Shown: positions 1 to 9,056, counted from the first letter of the stretch. The stretch: DNA of 64,000 nucleotides from DASVUC01 sp038237225 (GCA_038237225.1 JBBRYX010000019.1:36109-100108); one strand, 5' to 3'. The notes: a model not told the origin generated them from the sequence alone. Made by a program: numbers and translations.

Positions 1-678
1 GATGTCGCGCAATCCGCGCTATCCACCGCAACGTGGAACCTCGAGCAGCAGACGATCAAAAGCCCGATCGACGGTGTTGTGCTGAACCGTCCAACTTCCG
101 TCGGCACCCGCCTGGCGGTGAACGACCCGCTGATGCTTGTCGCCAATGTCGCGCCCGAATCGCTCATCATGCGAGCGGCGGTTGATGAGGAGGACATCGC
201 GAAGGTTCGCACGGATCAGGTGGTGCGGATGACGCTCTATGCGTTTCCGGGGCGGGCGCTGTCGGGGAAGGTGACGCGCGTCTATGACCAGGCGGATCCG
301 GACCGTCGAACGTTTGAAGTGGATGTGAAGATGGTCGAGCTTGAAACGCATCTTCAGCCGGGAATGACGGGGGAGCTTGCGTTTGTGATGGCGGAAAAGA
401 GTCGCGCCGTGGTGGTGCCGAGCCAGGCGGTTCAGGCGGGAGGCGTCTATGTCATCGGACACGGGAAGATTGAGAAGCGCAGCGTGCAGGTCGGCATCCG
501 GAGCGTCGAACGCGCTGAGATCGTCACCGGGCTGAACGCCGGCGAGCGCATCGCAATCAGTCCCGTGAGCGATCTTCGGGATGCGCAGCGCGTTCGAACA
601 ACGTTTATCGATCCGCTGGCGGCAGCCGGTCTGAACAAACCTCCTCCGATCCAGGAAGCGTTCAAGGGCTTCCAGTAA
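1..678 (+). CDS. HlyD/MacA-type periplasmic adaptor, 5' truncated by window edge
   Basis: The reading frame is open from the first base, so the true start lies outside the window and 225 residues are visible. The segment KSPIDGVVLNR followed by a glycine and valine turn is the typical second half of a lipoyl/biotinyl-like hairpin of membrane fusion proteins. It is followed by a beta-barrel region rich in TVVRMTLYAF-like strands and a C-terminal membrane-proximal domain. Such adaptors bridge an inner-membrane transporter and an outer-membrane channel. The stop lies 6 bp before an FtsX-type permease, itself overlapped by an ATPase gene, so the three form an operon resembling MacAB or a Lol-like exporter. 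The substrate cannot be read from the sequence. The adaptor class is secure; the exact subfamily is inference. Confidence 0.88.
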   Translation, partial: DVAQSALSTATWNLEQQTIKSPIDGVVLNRPTSVGTRLAVNDPLMLVANVAPESLIMRAAVDEEDIAKVRTDQVVRMTLYAFPGRALSGKVTRVYDQADPDRRTFEVDVKMVELETHLQPGMTGELAFVMAEKSRAVVVPSQAVQAGGVYVIGHGKIEKRSVQVGIRSVERAEIVTGLNAGERIAISPVSDLRDAQRVRTTFIDPLAAAGLNKPPPIQEAFKGFQ

Positions 679-684
679 GTTCCG

Positions 685-1932
685 ATGCGCTGGTTTATTT
701 CATTGCGCTATCTGCTGTCTCATCTCCGCCAGACGCTGGTTTGCGTCGCGGGCGTGACCATCTCGGTGATGATGTTCATCACGATGACGTCGTTGATGGA
801 CGGGTTTACGGACAAGTTCATCATTGAAACGGTGGAGTCGTCGGGGCATGTCACGATCTACGATGAGCCTCGGGAGAAGGAGACGAAGATTCTGGAGAGC
901 GTGTACAAAGATCCGCACGCGCTTTTGAGCATGGTGGGGGTTAAGCCGCGCGATCAGGTGAAGAAGATCAAGAACCCGACGGGCTTGATCGCGACGCTGC
1001 GTCGGATGCCGCACGTTCAGGCCGCGGCACCGGTTGTGAAGGGGGATTTGATTGCGACATACGGCACGAAAACGTATGGCATGCAAATTTTTGGAGTCGA
1101 TCCAAAGCAGCAAACGGTTGTGACGACGATCGGGCAAAAGGTCACCAAGGGGGCGTTTGAACGACTGAATACCACCGCCGATGGGATTGTGCTGGGCAGG
1201 GGTGTTGCACAGACGCTGGGCGCGCGGATTGATGACAACGTGACGCTTTCAAGTCCGGAAGGGGGGCACACGATCGCCAAAGTCGTCGGGATCTTCGACA
1301 CGGGGGTAACGCCTGTCGATTACGGGCGGGCGTACATGATGGTGAACAACGCGCAGACGCTGCTGAATCGCAAGAACATCATCAACGAGATCGTGCTCCG
1401 GCTCGACGATTACAAGCAGGCTCGCGAGGTTGCAGCGCAGATCGAATCCGTTTGCGGCTACAAAACCTATAGCTGGCAGGAAGCGAACGAGAATTTTCTG
1501 AAGATCTTTCGGATCCAGACGATCATCACGTACTTCATCACCGGCGCGCTCTTGCTCGTGGCGGCGTTCGGGGTGCTGAATATCCTCATCATGGCGGTGC
1601 TCGAGCGCGTTAATGACATCGCCATCCTGAAGAGCTTTGGCATGTCGCGCGCTGACATCACGCAGATCTATCTCTTTCAAGGATTGGTCATCGCGCTGAT
1701 CGGCGCATCGCTGGGCCTCCTGCTGGGCAAGCTTGGCGTCGAGGGTCTGCGACGACTTCCGATCCACATGGAAGGCCTTGTTAAAGCAGAAGGCCTGCTT
1801 ATGAGCGAGCATCCAAGCCAGTATGTTCAAGGCCTGGTGGGCTCGATCGTGGTGGTGCTGCTCGCATCGGTTTACCCCGCGCGGCGTGCCGCGAAGTACG
1901 ACCCGGTGGAGGTCATCCGTGGCGCCCACTAG
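685..1932 (+). CDS. ABC transporter permease, FtsX/MacB-LolC type
   Basis: This 415-residue protein has the four-helix plan of type VII ABC permeases. One helix lies near the N-terminus (about residues 16-38), followed by a large periplasmic domain (about 40-275). Three C-terminal helices follow near 280-306, 327-350 and 378-401, with the last ending in the conserved VYPARRAAKYDPVEVIR tail that contacts the ATPase. These proteins do not move substrate through the membrane; they transmit ATP-driven movement to the periplasm for lipoprotein, peptide or drug extrusion. The gene starts 6 bp after the adaptor gene and its last 14 bp overlap the ATPase gene, which supports co-translation. Whether it works like MacB or LolCE is not decided by the sequence. 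Confidence 0.93.
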   Translation: MRWFISLRYLLSHLRQTLVCVAGVTISVMMFITMTSLMDGFTDKFIIETVESSGHVTIYDEPREKETKILESVYKDPHALLSMVGVKPRDQVKKIKNPTGLIATLRRMPHVQAAAPVVKGDLIATYGTKTYGMQIFGVDPKQQTVVTTIGQKVTKGAFERLNTTADGIVLGRGVAQTLGARIDDNVTLSSPEGGHTIAKVVGIFDTGVTPVDYGRAYMMVNNAQTLLNRKNIINEIVLRLDDYKQAREVAAQIESVCGYKTYSWQEANENFLKIFRIQTIITYFITGALLLVAAFGVLNILIMAVLERVNDIAILKSFGMSRADITQIYLFQGLVIALIGASLGLLLGKLGVEGLRRLPIHMEGLVKAEGLLMSEHPSQYVQGLVGSIVVVLLASVYPARRAAKYDPVEVIRGAH

Positions 1933-2710
1933 CGCAGAAACTCTCGACTACAGACGAGAGCGCAGCGGGTTCGCGGCGGGATCGAACGGCGCGAGTCTCC
2001 TGCGCGCGCAGAACGTCCACCGCTATCTCGGCACCGGCGAAGCGCAAACGCTCATTCTCAAAGGCGTGTCGGTCAGCATTACCCGGGGCGAGTACATCTC
2101 AATCATCGGTGCATCGGGTTCCGGCAAGTCCACGCTTCTTTATCTGCTTGGCGGATTAGATCGGCCCGACCGCGCCGACTCGGCGGGCAATCCCTTCAAT
2201 CCTGTCAGCGCCATCTTCATCGATGACAGAAACACGAGCGAACTCAACGAAATTGACCTTGCCCTCCTCCGAAATCAGAAAATCGGGTTTGTCTTTCAGT
2301 TCCACTACCTGTTGAAAGAATTCACGGCCCAGGAAAATGTTGCCCTCCCGATGTTCAAGCTGGGACGTCTCAATAAAGCGCAGGCGATGGAGCGAGCCTC
2401 CAGCCTGCTGGATCGGCTGGGTTTGGGCGACAAAGCGCGGCGCCGGGCGAATCGGTTATCCGGTGGCGAGCAGCAGCGTGTCGCGGTTGCAAGAGCGCTT
2501 GCGAACGAGCCGGATGCGTTATTAGCGGACGAGCCGACCGGCAACCTCGACCGCAAGAACAGCGAATCGGTGGCGGAAATTTTCGCTGAGCTGGCGGCAG
2601 GGGGGCAAACCATCGTGATGGTGACCCATGAGCAGGCCCTCGCCCGCCGCGCCCGGCGGATCATCACGATGGAGGACGGCATCATTGTTGCCGATAGTTC
2701 GAACAGCTAG
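1919..2710 (+). CDS. ABC transporter ATP-binding protein, LolD/MacB-like
   Basis: All nucleotide-binding motifs are present: Walker A GASGSGKST, a Q-loop in VFQFHYLL, signature LSGGEQQRVAVARAL, Walker B LLADEPTGNLD and the switch histidine in VTHEQ. I place the start at the GTG at 1919, because GGTGGAGG sits six bases upstream and the product then begins just before the LRAQNVHRYLGTGEAQ strand typical of LolD-type ATPases. This gives 263 residues, slightly longer than E. coli LolD. A longer upstream reading exists but would be a shadow of the permease frame. The protein energises the FtsX-type permease encoded immediately upstream. A stretch of about 15 residues between Walker A and the Q-loop (RADSAGNPFNP region) is longer than usual. 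Confidence 0.93.
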   Translation: MAPTSAETLDYRRERSGFAAGSNGASLLRAQNVHRYLGTGEAQTLILKGVSVSITRGEYISIIGASGSGKSTLLYLLGGLDRPDRADSAGNPFNPVSAIFIDDRNTSELNEIDLALLRNQKIGFVFQFHYLLKEFTAQENVALPMFKLGRLNKAQAMERASSLLDRLGLGDKARRRANRLSGGEQQRVAVARALANEPDALLADEPTGNLDRKNSESVAEIFAELAAGGQTIVMVTHEQALARRARRIITMEDGIIVADSSNS

Positions 2711-2808
2711 CGTCTTTTTTGCGTGACACGGGCGATAGTCGGCGTGATCGGAGCTTATCGGAGCCGATTGACACCTCATTGGGAATAACTAACTTGACCG
2801 GTTCTCCT

Positions 2809-3750
2809 ATGCGAATTCTCATCTCCGGCGGTGCCGGTTTTCTTGCCTCCCACCTGACTGACCTGCTGCTTGCGCAGGGCGATTCGGTCGTCGGCGTGGA
2901 TAACTTTATCACCGGCAAATCCGCCAACATCGCACACCTGAAAAATGAAAAGCGCTACGACTTCATCGAGCACGATGTGATCAAGCCGCTCGAAATTTCC
3001 GGCGCCATCGACCGCATCTACCACATGGCGTCGCCCGCGAGCCCGATCGGGTACGTGAAGCACCAGATCGCAACGATGAAGGTGAACAGCGAAGGGACCT
3101 GGAATTTGCTGGAGCTTTCGCTGGCAAAGAAGGCGCGTTTCCTGATGGCGTCGACCAGTGAATGCTACGGAGACCCCGACTGCAATCCGCAGCCGGAAAC
3201 GTACTGGGGCAACGTCAATCCGATCGGCCTGCGATCGATGTACGATGAAGCGAAGCGCTTCAGCGAAGCGTGCACAATGGCGTATTTTCGCGAGCGCAAG
3301 GCGGACACGCGAATCATCCGAATCTTTAACACCTACGGCCCGCGGATGGACCCTTACGACGGGCGCGTCGTGATCAGTTTTATCCGTCAGGCGCTGAACC
3401 ATGAAGACCTCACCGTCTTCGGGGAAGGCGCGCAGACGCGTTCGCTTTGCTACGTCACGGATCTGGTTCGCGGGATCAACCTGACGATGGAATCGGACTT
3501 TCATGAGCCGATCAATCTTGGGAACCCGGATGAGGTGACGATTTTGCAGATCGCGAAAGAAGTGATGGCATTGATCCCCGGGACGAAGAGCAAGATCGTC
3601 CACCAGGCGATGCCGCCGGATGATCCGCGGGTGCGTTGCCCGGACATCACGCGGGCGAAGCAGATTTTGAAATGGACGCCGCTGATCTCCCGGAAAGAGG
3701 GATTGGGCAAGATGATCGATTTTTATCGAGATCAACTGCTTACGACGTAG
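2809..3750 (+). CDS. UDP-glucuronate decarboxylase (UDP-xylose synthase)
   Basis: This is an extended short-chain dehydrogenase/reductase of 313 residues, the usual length for soluble UXS. It opens with the NAD-binding GGAGFLASH turn (residues 7-15). The active-site serine/threonine region STSECYGDP is near residue 117 and the catalytic YxxxK pair is Tyr145/Lys149 in YDEAKR. The GPRMDPYDGRVV and VFGEGAQTRSLCYVTDLV blocks are characteristic of UXS rather than of GalE or dTDP-glucose dehydratase. It would oxidise and decarboxylate UDP-glucuronate to UDP-xylose in the cytoplasm for cell-surface polysaccharide. The ATG at 2809 is chosen because the Rossmann strand MRILISGG begins there; an in-frame upstream extension lacks family similarity. 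No other nucleotide-sugar gene is adjacent. Confidence 0.9.
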   Translation: MRILISGGAGFLASHLTDLLLAQGDSVVGVDNFITGKSANIAHLKNEKRYDFIEHDVIKPLEISGAIDRIYHMASPASPIGYVKHQIATMKVNSEGTWNLLELSLAKKARFLMASTSECYGDPDCNPQPETYWGNVNPIGLRSMYDEAKRFSEACTMAYFRERKADTRIIRIFNTYGPRMDPYDGRVVISFIRQALNHEDLTVFGEGAQTRSLCYVTDLVRGINLTMESDFHEPINLGNPDEVTILQIAKEVMALIPGTKSKIVHQAMPPDDPRVRCPDITRAKQILKWTPLISRKEGLGKMIDFYRDQLLTT

Positions 3751-3820
3751 GCAGGCAACCGCGAACATTTCACTGATTTCACCGAGACTGAAACTTGTCT
3801 GAAGGGTGGAAGCTGCTTAT

Positions 3821-3840
3821 CTTTCAGTAACTACTGAAAG
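3821..3840. promoter_or_regulatory. Perfect 8-bp inverted repeat over the RBS of the GbsR-type gene
   Basis: CTTTCAGT and ACTGAAAG form a perfect dyad with a four-base spacer, ending six bases before the ATG at 3847. The right arm contributes most of the AAAGG Shine-Dalgarno sequence. The position fits an operator for autoregulation by the MarR/GbsR-type protein encoded next, and the same bases could also form an RNA hairpin that hides the ribosome binding site. The dyad is seen directly; which mode operates, if either, is inference. Confidence 0.6.
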
Positions 3841-3846
3841 GTCATC

Positions 3847-4422
3847 ATGCCGCTGACGCTTGAAAAGCCCGCACTTGGGGACGTTCATCAGCAACTAAGA
3901 ACCGCCCAGGATCTTTTTATTCGCCGCTGGGGCGAGATGGGGGCGACGTGGGGGATCAATCGCACGATGGCGGAGATTCATGCCCTGCTCTACATCACCG
4001 GCACGCCGCAATGCACGGATGACGTGATGGAGCGGCTGCATATTTCGCGCGGGAATTCGAGCATGTCGCTTCGGGCGTTGTGCGATTGGGGAATCATTCG
4101 GCGGCTGCATCGGCGCGGGGAGCGCCGGGAGTATTTCGAAAGCCTTGGCGACGTGTGGGAGATGTTCTCAATCATCGCGGCGGAGCGAAAGCGCCGGGAG
4201 ATGGATCCGGTTCTCGAGACCATCAAGCAGTGCCGGCAGATGCTCGAGGAATCGACGTTGGGTAAGGTCGCCTCGCGGCAGGAAACGGTGCAGCTTACGC
4301 TTGGGCGCTTATCGAGCATGGAAGAGTTCATGACGGTGACGAACAAGATTTTCCAGCAATTCATTGGGAACGCGAAGAGCGGATTGACTCGTGTGGTGAA
4401 GGTGTTGCTGAAGGCGTTTTGA
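3847..4422 (+). CDS. GbsR/MarR-family transcriptional regulator
   Basis: The 191-residue protein carries a winged helix-turn-helix at about residues 40-95. The recognition region is around MERLHISRGNSSMSLRALCDWG and is followed by a basic wing RRLHRRGERREYF. This arrangement, with a short N-terminal helix and a long C-terminal helical dimerisation tail, matches the GbsR branch of MarR-like repressors, which often control osmoprotectant or membrane-transport genes. A perfect palindrome overlaps its ribosome binding site, suggesting autorepression. The gene is transcribed toward lptD, and the stops of the two convergent genes are about 40 bp apart. No obvious target gene lies next to it, so its regulon is unknown. 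Confidence 0.85.
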   Translation: MPLTLEKPALGDVHQQLRTAQDLFIRRWGEMGATWGINRTMAEIHALLYITGTPQCTDDVMERLHISRGNSSMSLRALCDWGIIRRLHRRGERREYFESLGDVWEMFSIIAAERKRREMDPVLETIKQCRQMLEESTLGKVASRQETVQLTLGRLSSMEEFMTVTNKIFQQFIGNAKSGLTRVVKVLLKAF

Positions 4423-4462
4423 GTTGCCTTTTGCGTTGAAAACGGTCGGTCGGTGCGGTGTT

Positions 4463-7450
4463 TTATCGTCCTGCTCCGAAGACGGTCTGCAATGCGTCGG
4501 TTCCGACGGCGCGGCCGAGGCCTTCCGGGTAGAGCGCGAAGCTGATGCCGGAATTGTCGTTCACTTCATCGCGGTACAAGTTGATGATGATGAAGAAGCG
4601 GTCGAACTTGCGGACGATACCGAGGGAACCGTAGACGCTTTTGCGTTCGCCGAAGTCGAAGCTCTCGCGCGCCGAGATGGAATACTTGGTGGTGAGCTGG
4701 TACTGCATGGCGACGGTGGTGATCGCGGAGCCGAGTTCTTCGATATAGCGCGTGCCGACGTAGTATCCGAGGCGATCTCCGCGACGCGCCGCGAGTCCGA
4801 TGGATGCGGTGGCGAGGTTTTCCTTTTCCATGTTCCACTGTGCATCGGCGAGGATGACCGTGGAGTCACTGACGCGCCAGGTGGCTTCGCCGTTGACGGA
4901 ATCTCGGGGGATCGATGCTTCGGGGAGGGTGGGGAAAAACAATCCGCGGAAGTCGCTTGGCGGAATCACGGAATCGGGCGGCTTGTTGGTAAACCAGTTT
5001 GCCTCCACCGCCAGCGTGAAGAAGTCGACGGATCGCTCGTTTCCGGGCCCGCCGCGCTTGGTCTGCCAGCGCTGCCGGAGGGCAATCGATGCGGCAGAGA
5101 CGTCGTTGATCGCGTCAACCTCCGGATCGTAAATATAAACATCTTCCCGGTCCTTCGTCTCGGCCGCGGTGAAGAGATGAACCTCCGGCTCGATCACGTG
5201 GCGCACGCGATGAATGTCGAAAACATCCGAGTGCGCGTTCTCGTCAATCTTCCAGAAGGACGTGTTAATCCGCACGCCGGCGGCAGTGAAGAAGCGATTG
5301 AGCTGCCCCTGATCCGGCGAATCGGTGTACCCCGTGTAGCGGCCCTCGACGTACGGCATGAAGTGCAATTGCGAAATCGCGAAGGGATAGTCGACCTCCT
5401 GGCGAAGATCGGCGCGATAGATGGTTTCGTCGGTGGTCCCGGTTGTGCCGAGGGCGGGGATGCCGGGAAGGACGGCCCTTCGGCCTCTTCTTGGCGCGGG
5501 CCCGACGAAACCGAGGTCCAGCAGGCTGGCTTTGCCGGTCATGAAACGGTTGCCGGAGAATGTGTTGTCGGAGAAGAGGGTCAGCTTGTCGTCCAGGAAG
5601 CTCTCGCCGATGCGGTGATATCCAATCTCCGGAATGCGTTCGATCTCGAACGGGTGATCGTTGGTTGAAGTGAATTGTCCGGCGATGCGTGGGCCGAACA
5701 TTCTTACATCCTGGTACAGGTCCGAGGTCGTGACGATGTGGTTCGGTTGAACCGTCGCAAGCAACGTCAGCGCTTCGCTGTCCTTCTGCTTCTTGGCGTA
5801 GAAGCTGGTCTGAAGCGGTGGGCCATTGTTAAACTCACCGTCGAACCATTCTTCGAGGAAGTTTGGATCGGAGACCCAGCCCGATTGCAGTTGCACTTGC
5901 CAGTCGTTGGGCAGGAACTGCTGATGCTGCCAGCGAATCCTGCCGCGGAATTCCTCCGACGGGGGCAGGTCGCGTCGATGCCGGCCCAAGTCATCGATTC
6001 CCTGGTCGCTGGGAACGAAGTAGGAATCGAACGATCCATGGAAATTAAAAGCCTGCCTGCTGGTGTCGGTGATGAACCCGCCGCCGTAGTCGATGTTCAG
6101 ACCGGCTGCCGCGCCGCGTTCCGCGAAATAATCTGCGCGCACGCTCGCATCCAGATCCGGGGGCGGGAGATAGCCGAGCGCTTCCAAAAGGCCCCATTCG
6201 GTTCGAACGCCGAAGCCGAAGCGCCTGTTGCTCTCGATCTCGATGCCGCGCAGGGCGCCTCCGCGTTGGGTGAATTCCCCGCCCATCACGGGCCAGTAGA
6301 AGAACGGCACGTTGAACATTCGCATCGTGACGTTGTCCGCCTGGAACTGCGTGAGCGAGCCGTAGCGGGGATCACCGGTGTCGACCTCGCGCACGTATGC
6401 GGAGGTGGCGCGAATGCTATAGGAGGGAACGGCGAACGAACTGGTCGTTAGCTCGGTATTCCTGACCTGATATTCTCCTTCGGACAGTTGCCGAACCGTC
6501 TGCGCGCGGATGATGATTGGCAAGGTCGCCTTTGGATCCATCGTTCGGATTACAGCGTTCGTGAGAAAGGCGCGATCGGTGGTGAAATCGTAATAGACGC
6601 GATTGGCCTCCATGCGCTGCTGGGGGCGGTTAATCGCGGGGCCGGCTTGAGCGATCCGTACGTCGCCTTCGAGATAAGCCGCGACGATGGCCTGTTCGAT
6701 TGCGGCAACCTGGCCGAGCGCTTGAGCGTCGCGAAGCTTGGTCAGCGTGGTGAAAAGGACGCCGCGATCGGCCTGGAATTCGAGGACGCTGCCGTTGCCT
6801 TGCTGGCGTGAGAGGCTGACGCCATTGGAGAAGAGCACGGCAAGTTTTCCATCGCTGGTGGTGATGCCTTGGAAGGTGCCGTGGAACAGGATGGGCAGCG
6901 TTTTAGTACGTCGTGTTGTGGGGGCGGTGGCTGGCTGAGTTGCCGGCTCGGATGTCGCGGATGTCGTTGCGGTCATCGGCGCGGATGCGGCGGGGCGTTC
7001 ATTTCGCAAGTTGAGCGCGTCCTGATAGACGAGCGAATTGCTGTCGTTGCTCGCGATGCGTTCATCGGCGGTGAGCGAGATCTTGCCGCGGACTTTGGCG
7101 GAGACGATGAGACGATCACCGCTGCGCGTTACTTCCGGCTGTTGAAGCTGCGCATGACCGAGAAGCGCGATGGTGACGTTTTGCTCATCGGGCTGACCTC
7201 CCAAGACAGGCGAAAGCCAGATGACAGCGTTGTCGGCGACCAGGTGCGTTCGATCGAGATCGATCACGACGCCGCCGGTCGACTGCGGAGCGCCGAGCAG
7301 TTCCATCACGTTGGTGCCGTGCGCATTCCAGGTCGCGGCGCGACCGGCGCGGATCTGAAGCGATTCACTTGGCGGCTGATATTGTCCAAAGACAACCCCG
7401 CGAACCAGAACGACTGCCAGCAGTGCAATGCCAATCCTGCCGACGCGCAC
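4463..7450 (-). CDS. lptD: LPS-assembly protein LptD (OstA-like)
   Basis: The 995-residue protein has a signal-anchor-like hydrophobic N-terminus (IGIALLAVVLVRGVVFG), an N-terminal OstA/beta-jellyroll region and a long C-terminal part of alternating strands. That part includes the conserved VRMFNVPFFYWPVM-type motif near residues 380-395, diagnostic of LptD. LptD is the outer-membrane barrel that inserts lipopolysaccharide. I choose the GTG at 7450 because AAGGAG lies seven bases upstream; the longer TTG start at 7477 has no such site. A low-complexity Ala/Thr/Pro segment (about residues 160-185) separates two N-terminal parts. No lptE or other lpt gene is visible nearby. Its presence indicates a diderm cell with an LPS-like outer leaflet. 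Confidence 0.85.
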   Translation of the reverse strand: MRVGRIGIALLAVVLVRGVVFGQYQPPSESLQIRAGRAATWNAHGTNVMELLGAPQSTGGVVIDLDRTHLVADNAVIWLSPVLGGQPDEQNVTIALLGHAQLQQPEVTRSGDRLIVSAKVRGKISLTADERIASNDSNSLVYQDALNLRNERPAASAPMTATTSATSEPATQPATAPTTRRTKTLPILFHGTFQGITTSDGKLAVLFSNGVSLSRQQGNGSVLEFQADRGVLFTTLTKLRDAQALGQVAAIEQAIVAAYLEGDVRIAQAGPAINRPQQRMEANRVYYDFTTDRAFLTNAVIRTMDPKATLPIIIRAQTVRQLSEGEYQVRNTELTTSSFAVPSYSIRATSAYVREVDTGDPRYGSLTQFQADNVTMRMFNVPFFYWPVMGGEFTQRGGALRGIEIESNRRFGFGVRTEWGLLEALGYLPPPDLDASVRADYFAERGAAAGLNIDYGGGFITDTSRQAFNFHGSFDSYFVPSDQGIDDLGRHRRDLPPSEEFRGRIRWQHQQFLPNDWQVQLQSGWVSDPNFLEEWFDGEFNNGPPLQTSFYAKKQKDSEALTLLATVQPNHIVTTSDLYQDVRMFGPRIAGQFTSTNDHPFEIERIPEIGYHRIGESFLDDKLTLFSDNTFSGNRFMTGKASLLDLGFVGPAPRRGRRAVLPGIPALGTTGTTDETIYRADLRQEVDYPFAISQLHFMPYVEGRYTGYTDSPDQGQLNRFFTAAGVRINTSFWKIDENAHSDVFDIHRVRHVIEPEVHLFTAAETKDREDVYIYDPEVDAINDVSAASIALRQRWQTKRGGPGNERSVDFFTLAVEANWFTNKPPDSVIPPSDFRGLFFPTLPEASIPRDSVNGEATWRVSDSTVILADAQWNMEKENLATASIGLAARRGDRLGYYVGTRYIEELGSAITTVAMQYQLTTKYSISARESFDFGERKSVYGSLGIVRKFDRFFIIINLYRDEVNDNSGISFALYPEGLGRAVGTDALQTVFGAGR

Positions 7451-7582
7451 TGACCGACTCCTTGTGGATCGTCCCAAAGCTCCAACTTCCGTGCTGGCGG
7501 CATTATAGAAGTGGGCGGTGCGCTTTCAACGCGAGCGCGGTTGCGATTCCTCAAGGGGTCTAGCGCTTATTCCTGGAAGAAT

Positions 7583-7767
7583 TGTCATCCTGAGAGTCTG
7601 TGAAGATTTGACTGTAGCACGGGCATCTTGCCCGTGTCTGTATCGCCAACACGGGAAAGATGCCCGTGCTACAGGAAAAGTTCACAAGCTCTGAACGGTA
7701 CTCCGAGAAGGATCTAGCCCCTCGTCGCATGGGCCAGATCCTTCACGGAGCACCGTTCAGGATGACA
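7583..7767. repeat. Nested intergenic repeat island with GTCATCCTGA-type ends
   Basis: The gap between lptD and the next gene is almost wholly repeat. TGTCATCCTGA at 7583-7593 is the exact reverse complement of the bases at 7757-7767. Inside, arms 7691-7720 and 7731-7760 form a 30-bp inverted repeat with three mismatches around a ten-base loop. A separate double-palindrome element lies between at 7613-7673. The outer motif and AGGATCT core resemble a dispersed intergenic repeat seen in many soil bacteria; that family link is from memory. The nesting suggests one element landed within another. A decayed relative is at 29051-29082. Confidence 0.75.
7613..7673. repeat. REPIN-like double palindrome, copy 1
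   Basis: The arm CACGGGCATCTTGCCCGTG is itself a hairpin with an 8-bp stem and three-base loop. It is followed 13 bases later by a nearly exact inverted copy (CACGGGAAAGATGCCCGTG). TGTAGCA and TGCTACA extend the outer pairing. The same unit recurs at 32314-32370 and 35363-35426, always between genes. Two inverted REP palindromes separated by a short variable spacer match the REPIN plan. Confidence 0.8.
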
Positions 7768-7808
7768 GCTTGGGTGAAGGTGATACCAGGAATGTGAGTT
7801 AGACCCCC

Positions 7809-9056
7809 TCAAGGTTTCGCTGCCGCGCGTCCGGCGAGATAACCGGTGGCCCACGCCCATTGGAAATTGAAGCCACCGATGCGCCCATCGCAGTCGAGTA
7901 TTTCACCGGCGAGATATAAGCCGGGAATTTTGCGGGACTGCATGGTTCGATAATCGATCTCGCTGAGCGGAACTCCGCCCGCCGTGACCTCGGCGTAATT
8001 CCAACCGCGGTGCTGCACCACGGGAAGGACGAGCGCGGTGAGCGCGTGGACCAGCGACCGTCGAGACTCGCGGGAAAGTTGAGCACCGGGGGTGGCAGGC
8101 TTAATTCCTACATGGTGAAGCAGCGCTGCGGCCACACGCTCGGGCTGGCGCTCAGCGAGATGATTGAGGAGGGTGGCGCGCGGGCGCGCGGCAGCGGATT
8201 CGATCAACCCTTGCTCCACCTGCTCGAAACTTTCGCCGGGAAGAAGGTTGCATTGCATCCTCGGCTGGTGAGCGGTCTCCTGAGCGATGACCCAATGCCG
8301 GCTGGCATCCATGACGACTGGCCCGCTGATTCCGAAGTGGGTCCACAACATGCTGCCGGTGCGATGATCGATGCGTTTGCCGGCGACAAAGACGGAAAGC
8401 TCGACGTCCTGGGCGATCCCCGCGAGTTCCGCGTGGAACATCTGCGGCGCGAGAACGAGAGGCACGAGTGCGGCGTAGGCGGGTGTGACGGTGTGACCAA
8501 GCCGGCGGATGAGCTGCCAGCCGGAGCCGTCGCTCCCGCTGCGGGGGAGGGATTTCCCGCCGGTGCAGATGATGACTGTTGAAGAGCGAACGACGCCGTT
8601 TGCATGTTCGATTGTGAAGGACGGGTCGGCGGTGGTGGGGGGGATGATCTGTGTGACACGGCTTGAGGTCTGAATCGCTATCTTCAGCTCTTCGCAGCGG
8701 CGGAGCAGAACGTTCACGATGGTCCGGGCGGAGTCGGTGACGGGGAAGAGCTTTCCCGTGGGCTCGCGCTTGAGCTTTACGCCGAGCGATTCAAACCAGC
8801 GGACGGTGGCGGCGGCGTCGAAGGCGGCAAGGATGTTGCGGACAATGTTGGGCGAGCCATTAAAATCCCGCGGCAGGACCTGGTGATGCGTCACGTTGCA
8901 GCGCCCGCCGCCCGAGACGAGAATTTTGGTGCCGAGTGTCTTAGCGCAATCGAGCAGAATGATGCGGTAGCTCGCTGGAGCAGCCTCCGCGGCGAAGATT
9001 GCAGAAGCGAGTCCGGCGGCGCCGCCCCCGATGATCGTCAGATCCGCATCATTCAT
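7809..9056 (-). CDS. NAD(P)/FAD-dependent oxidoreductase, HI0933/BaiN family
   Basis: This 415-residue flavoprotein begins with a dinucleotide-binding motif (IIGGGAAGLASAIFAAEA, residues 6-23). It has the GGGRCNVTH segment of the HI0933 family near residue 45 and ends with the second flavin motif GLYLAGEILDCDGRIGGFN, followed by a WAWATGYLAG tail. Members are described as 3-dehydro-bile-acid reductases in gut bacteria, but most are uncharacterised, so no substrate is proposed. The start is the ATG at 9056, immediately before the Rossmann strand; the upstream extension has no family character and overlaps the preceding gene. The CPXCG gene ends 10 bp upstream on the same strand, so the two are probably co-transcribed. 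Confidence 0.88.
   Translation of the reverse strand: MNDADLTIIGGGAAGLASAIFAAEAAPASYRIILLDCAKTLGTKILVSGGGRCNVTHHQVLPRDFNGSPNIVRNILAAFDAAATVRWFESLGVKLKREPTGKLFPVTDSARTIVNVLLRRCEELKIAIQTSSRVTQIIPPTTADPSFTIEHANGVVRSSTVIICTGGKSLPRSGSDGSGWQLIRRLGHTVTPAYAALVPLVLAPQMFHAELAGIAQDVELSVFVAGKRIDHRTGSMLWTHFGISGPVVMDASRHWVIAQETAHQPRMQCNLLPGESFEQVEQGLIESAAARPRATLLNHLAERQPERVAAALLHHVGIKPATPGAQLSRESRRSLVHALTALVLPVVQHRGWNYAEVTAGGVPLSEIDYRTMQSRKIPGLYLAGEILDCDGRIGGFNFQWAWATGYLAGRAAAKP

Noticed and set aside
2719..2808. Longer N-terminus for the UDP-glucuronate decarboxylase
   Set aside because: The 30 extra residues are charged and unlike the family; the NAD-binding strand starts at the ATG at 2809.
4424..5668. 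414-codon plus-strand frame
   Set aside because: Antisense to lptD; Val/Glu/Asp-rich shadow with no family character.
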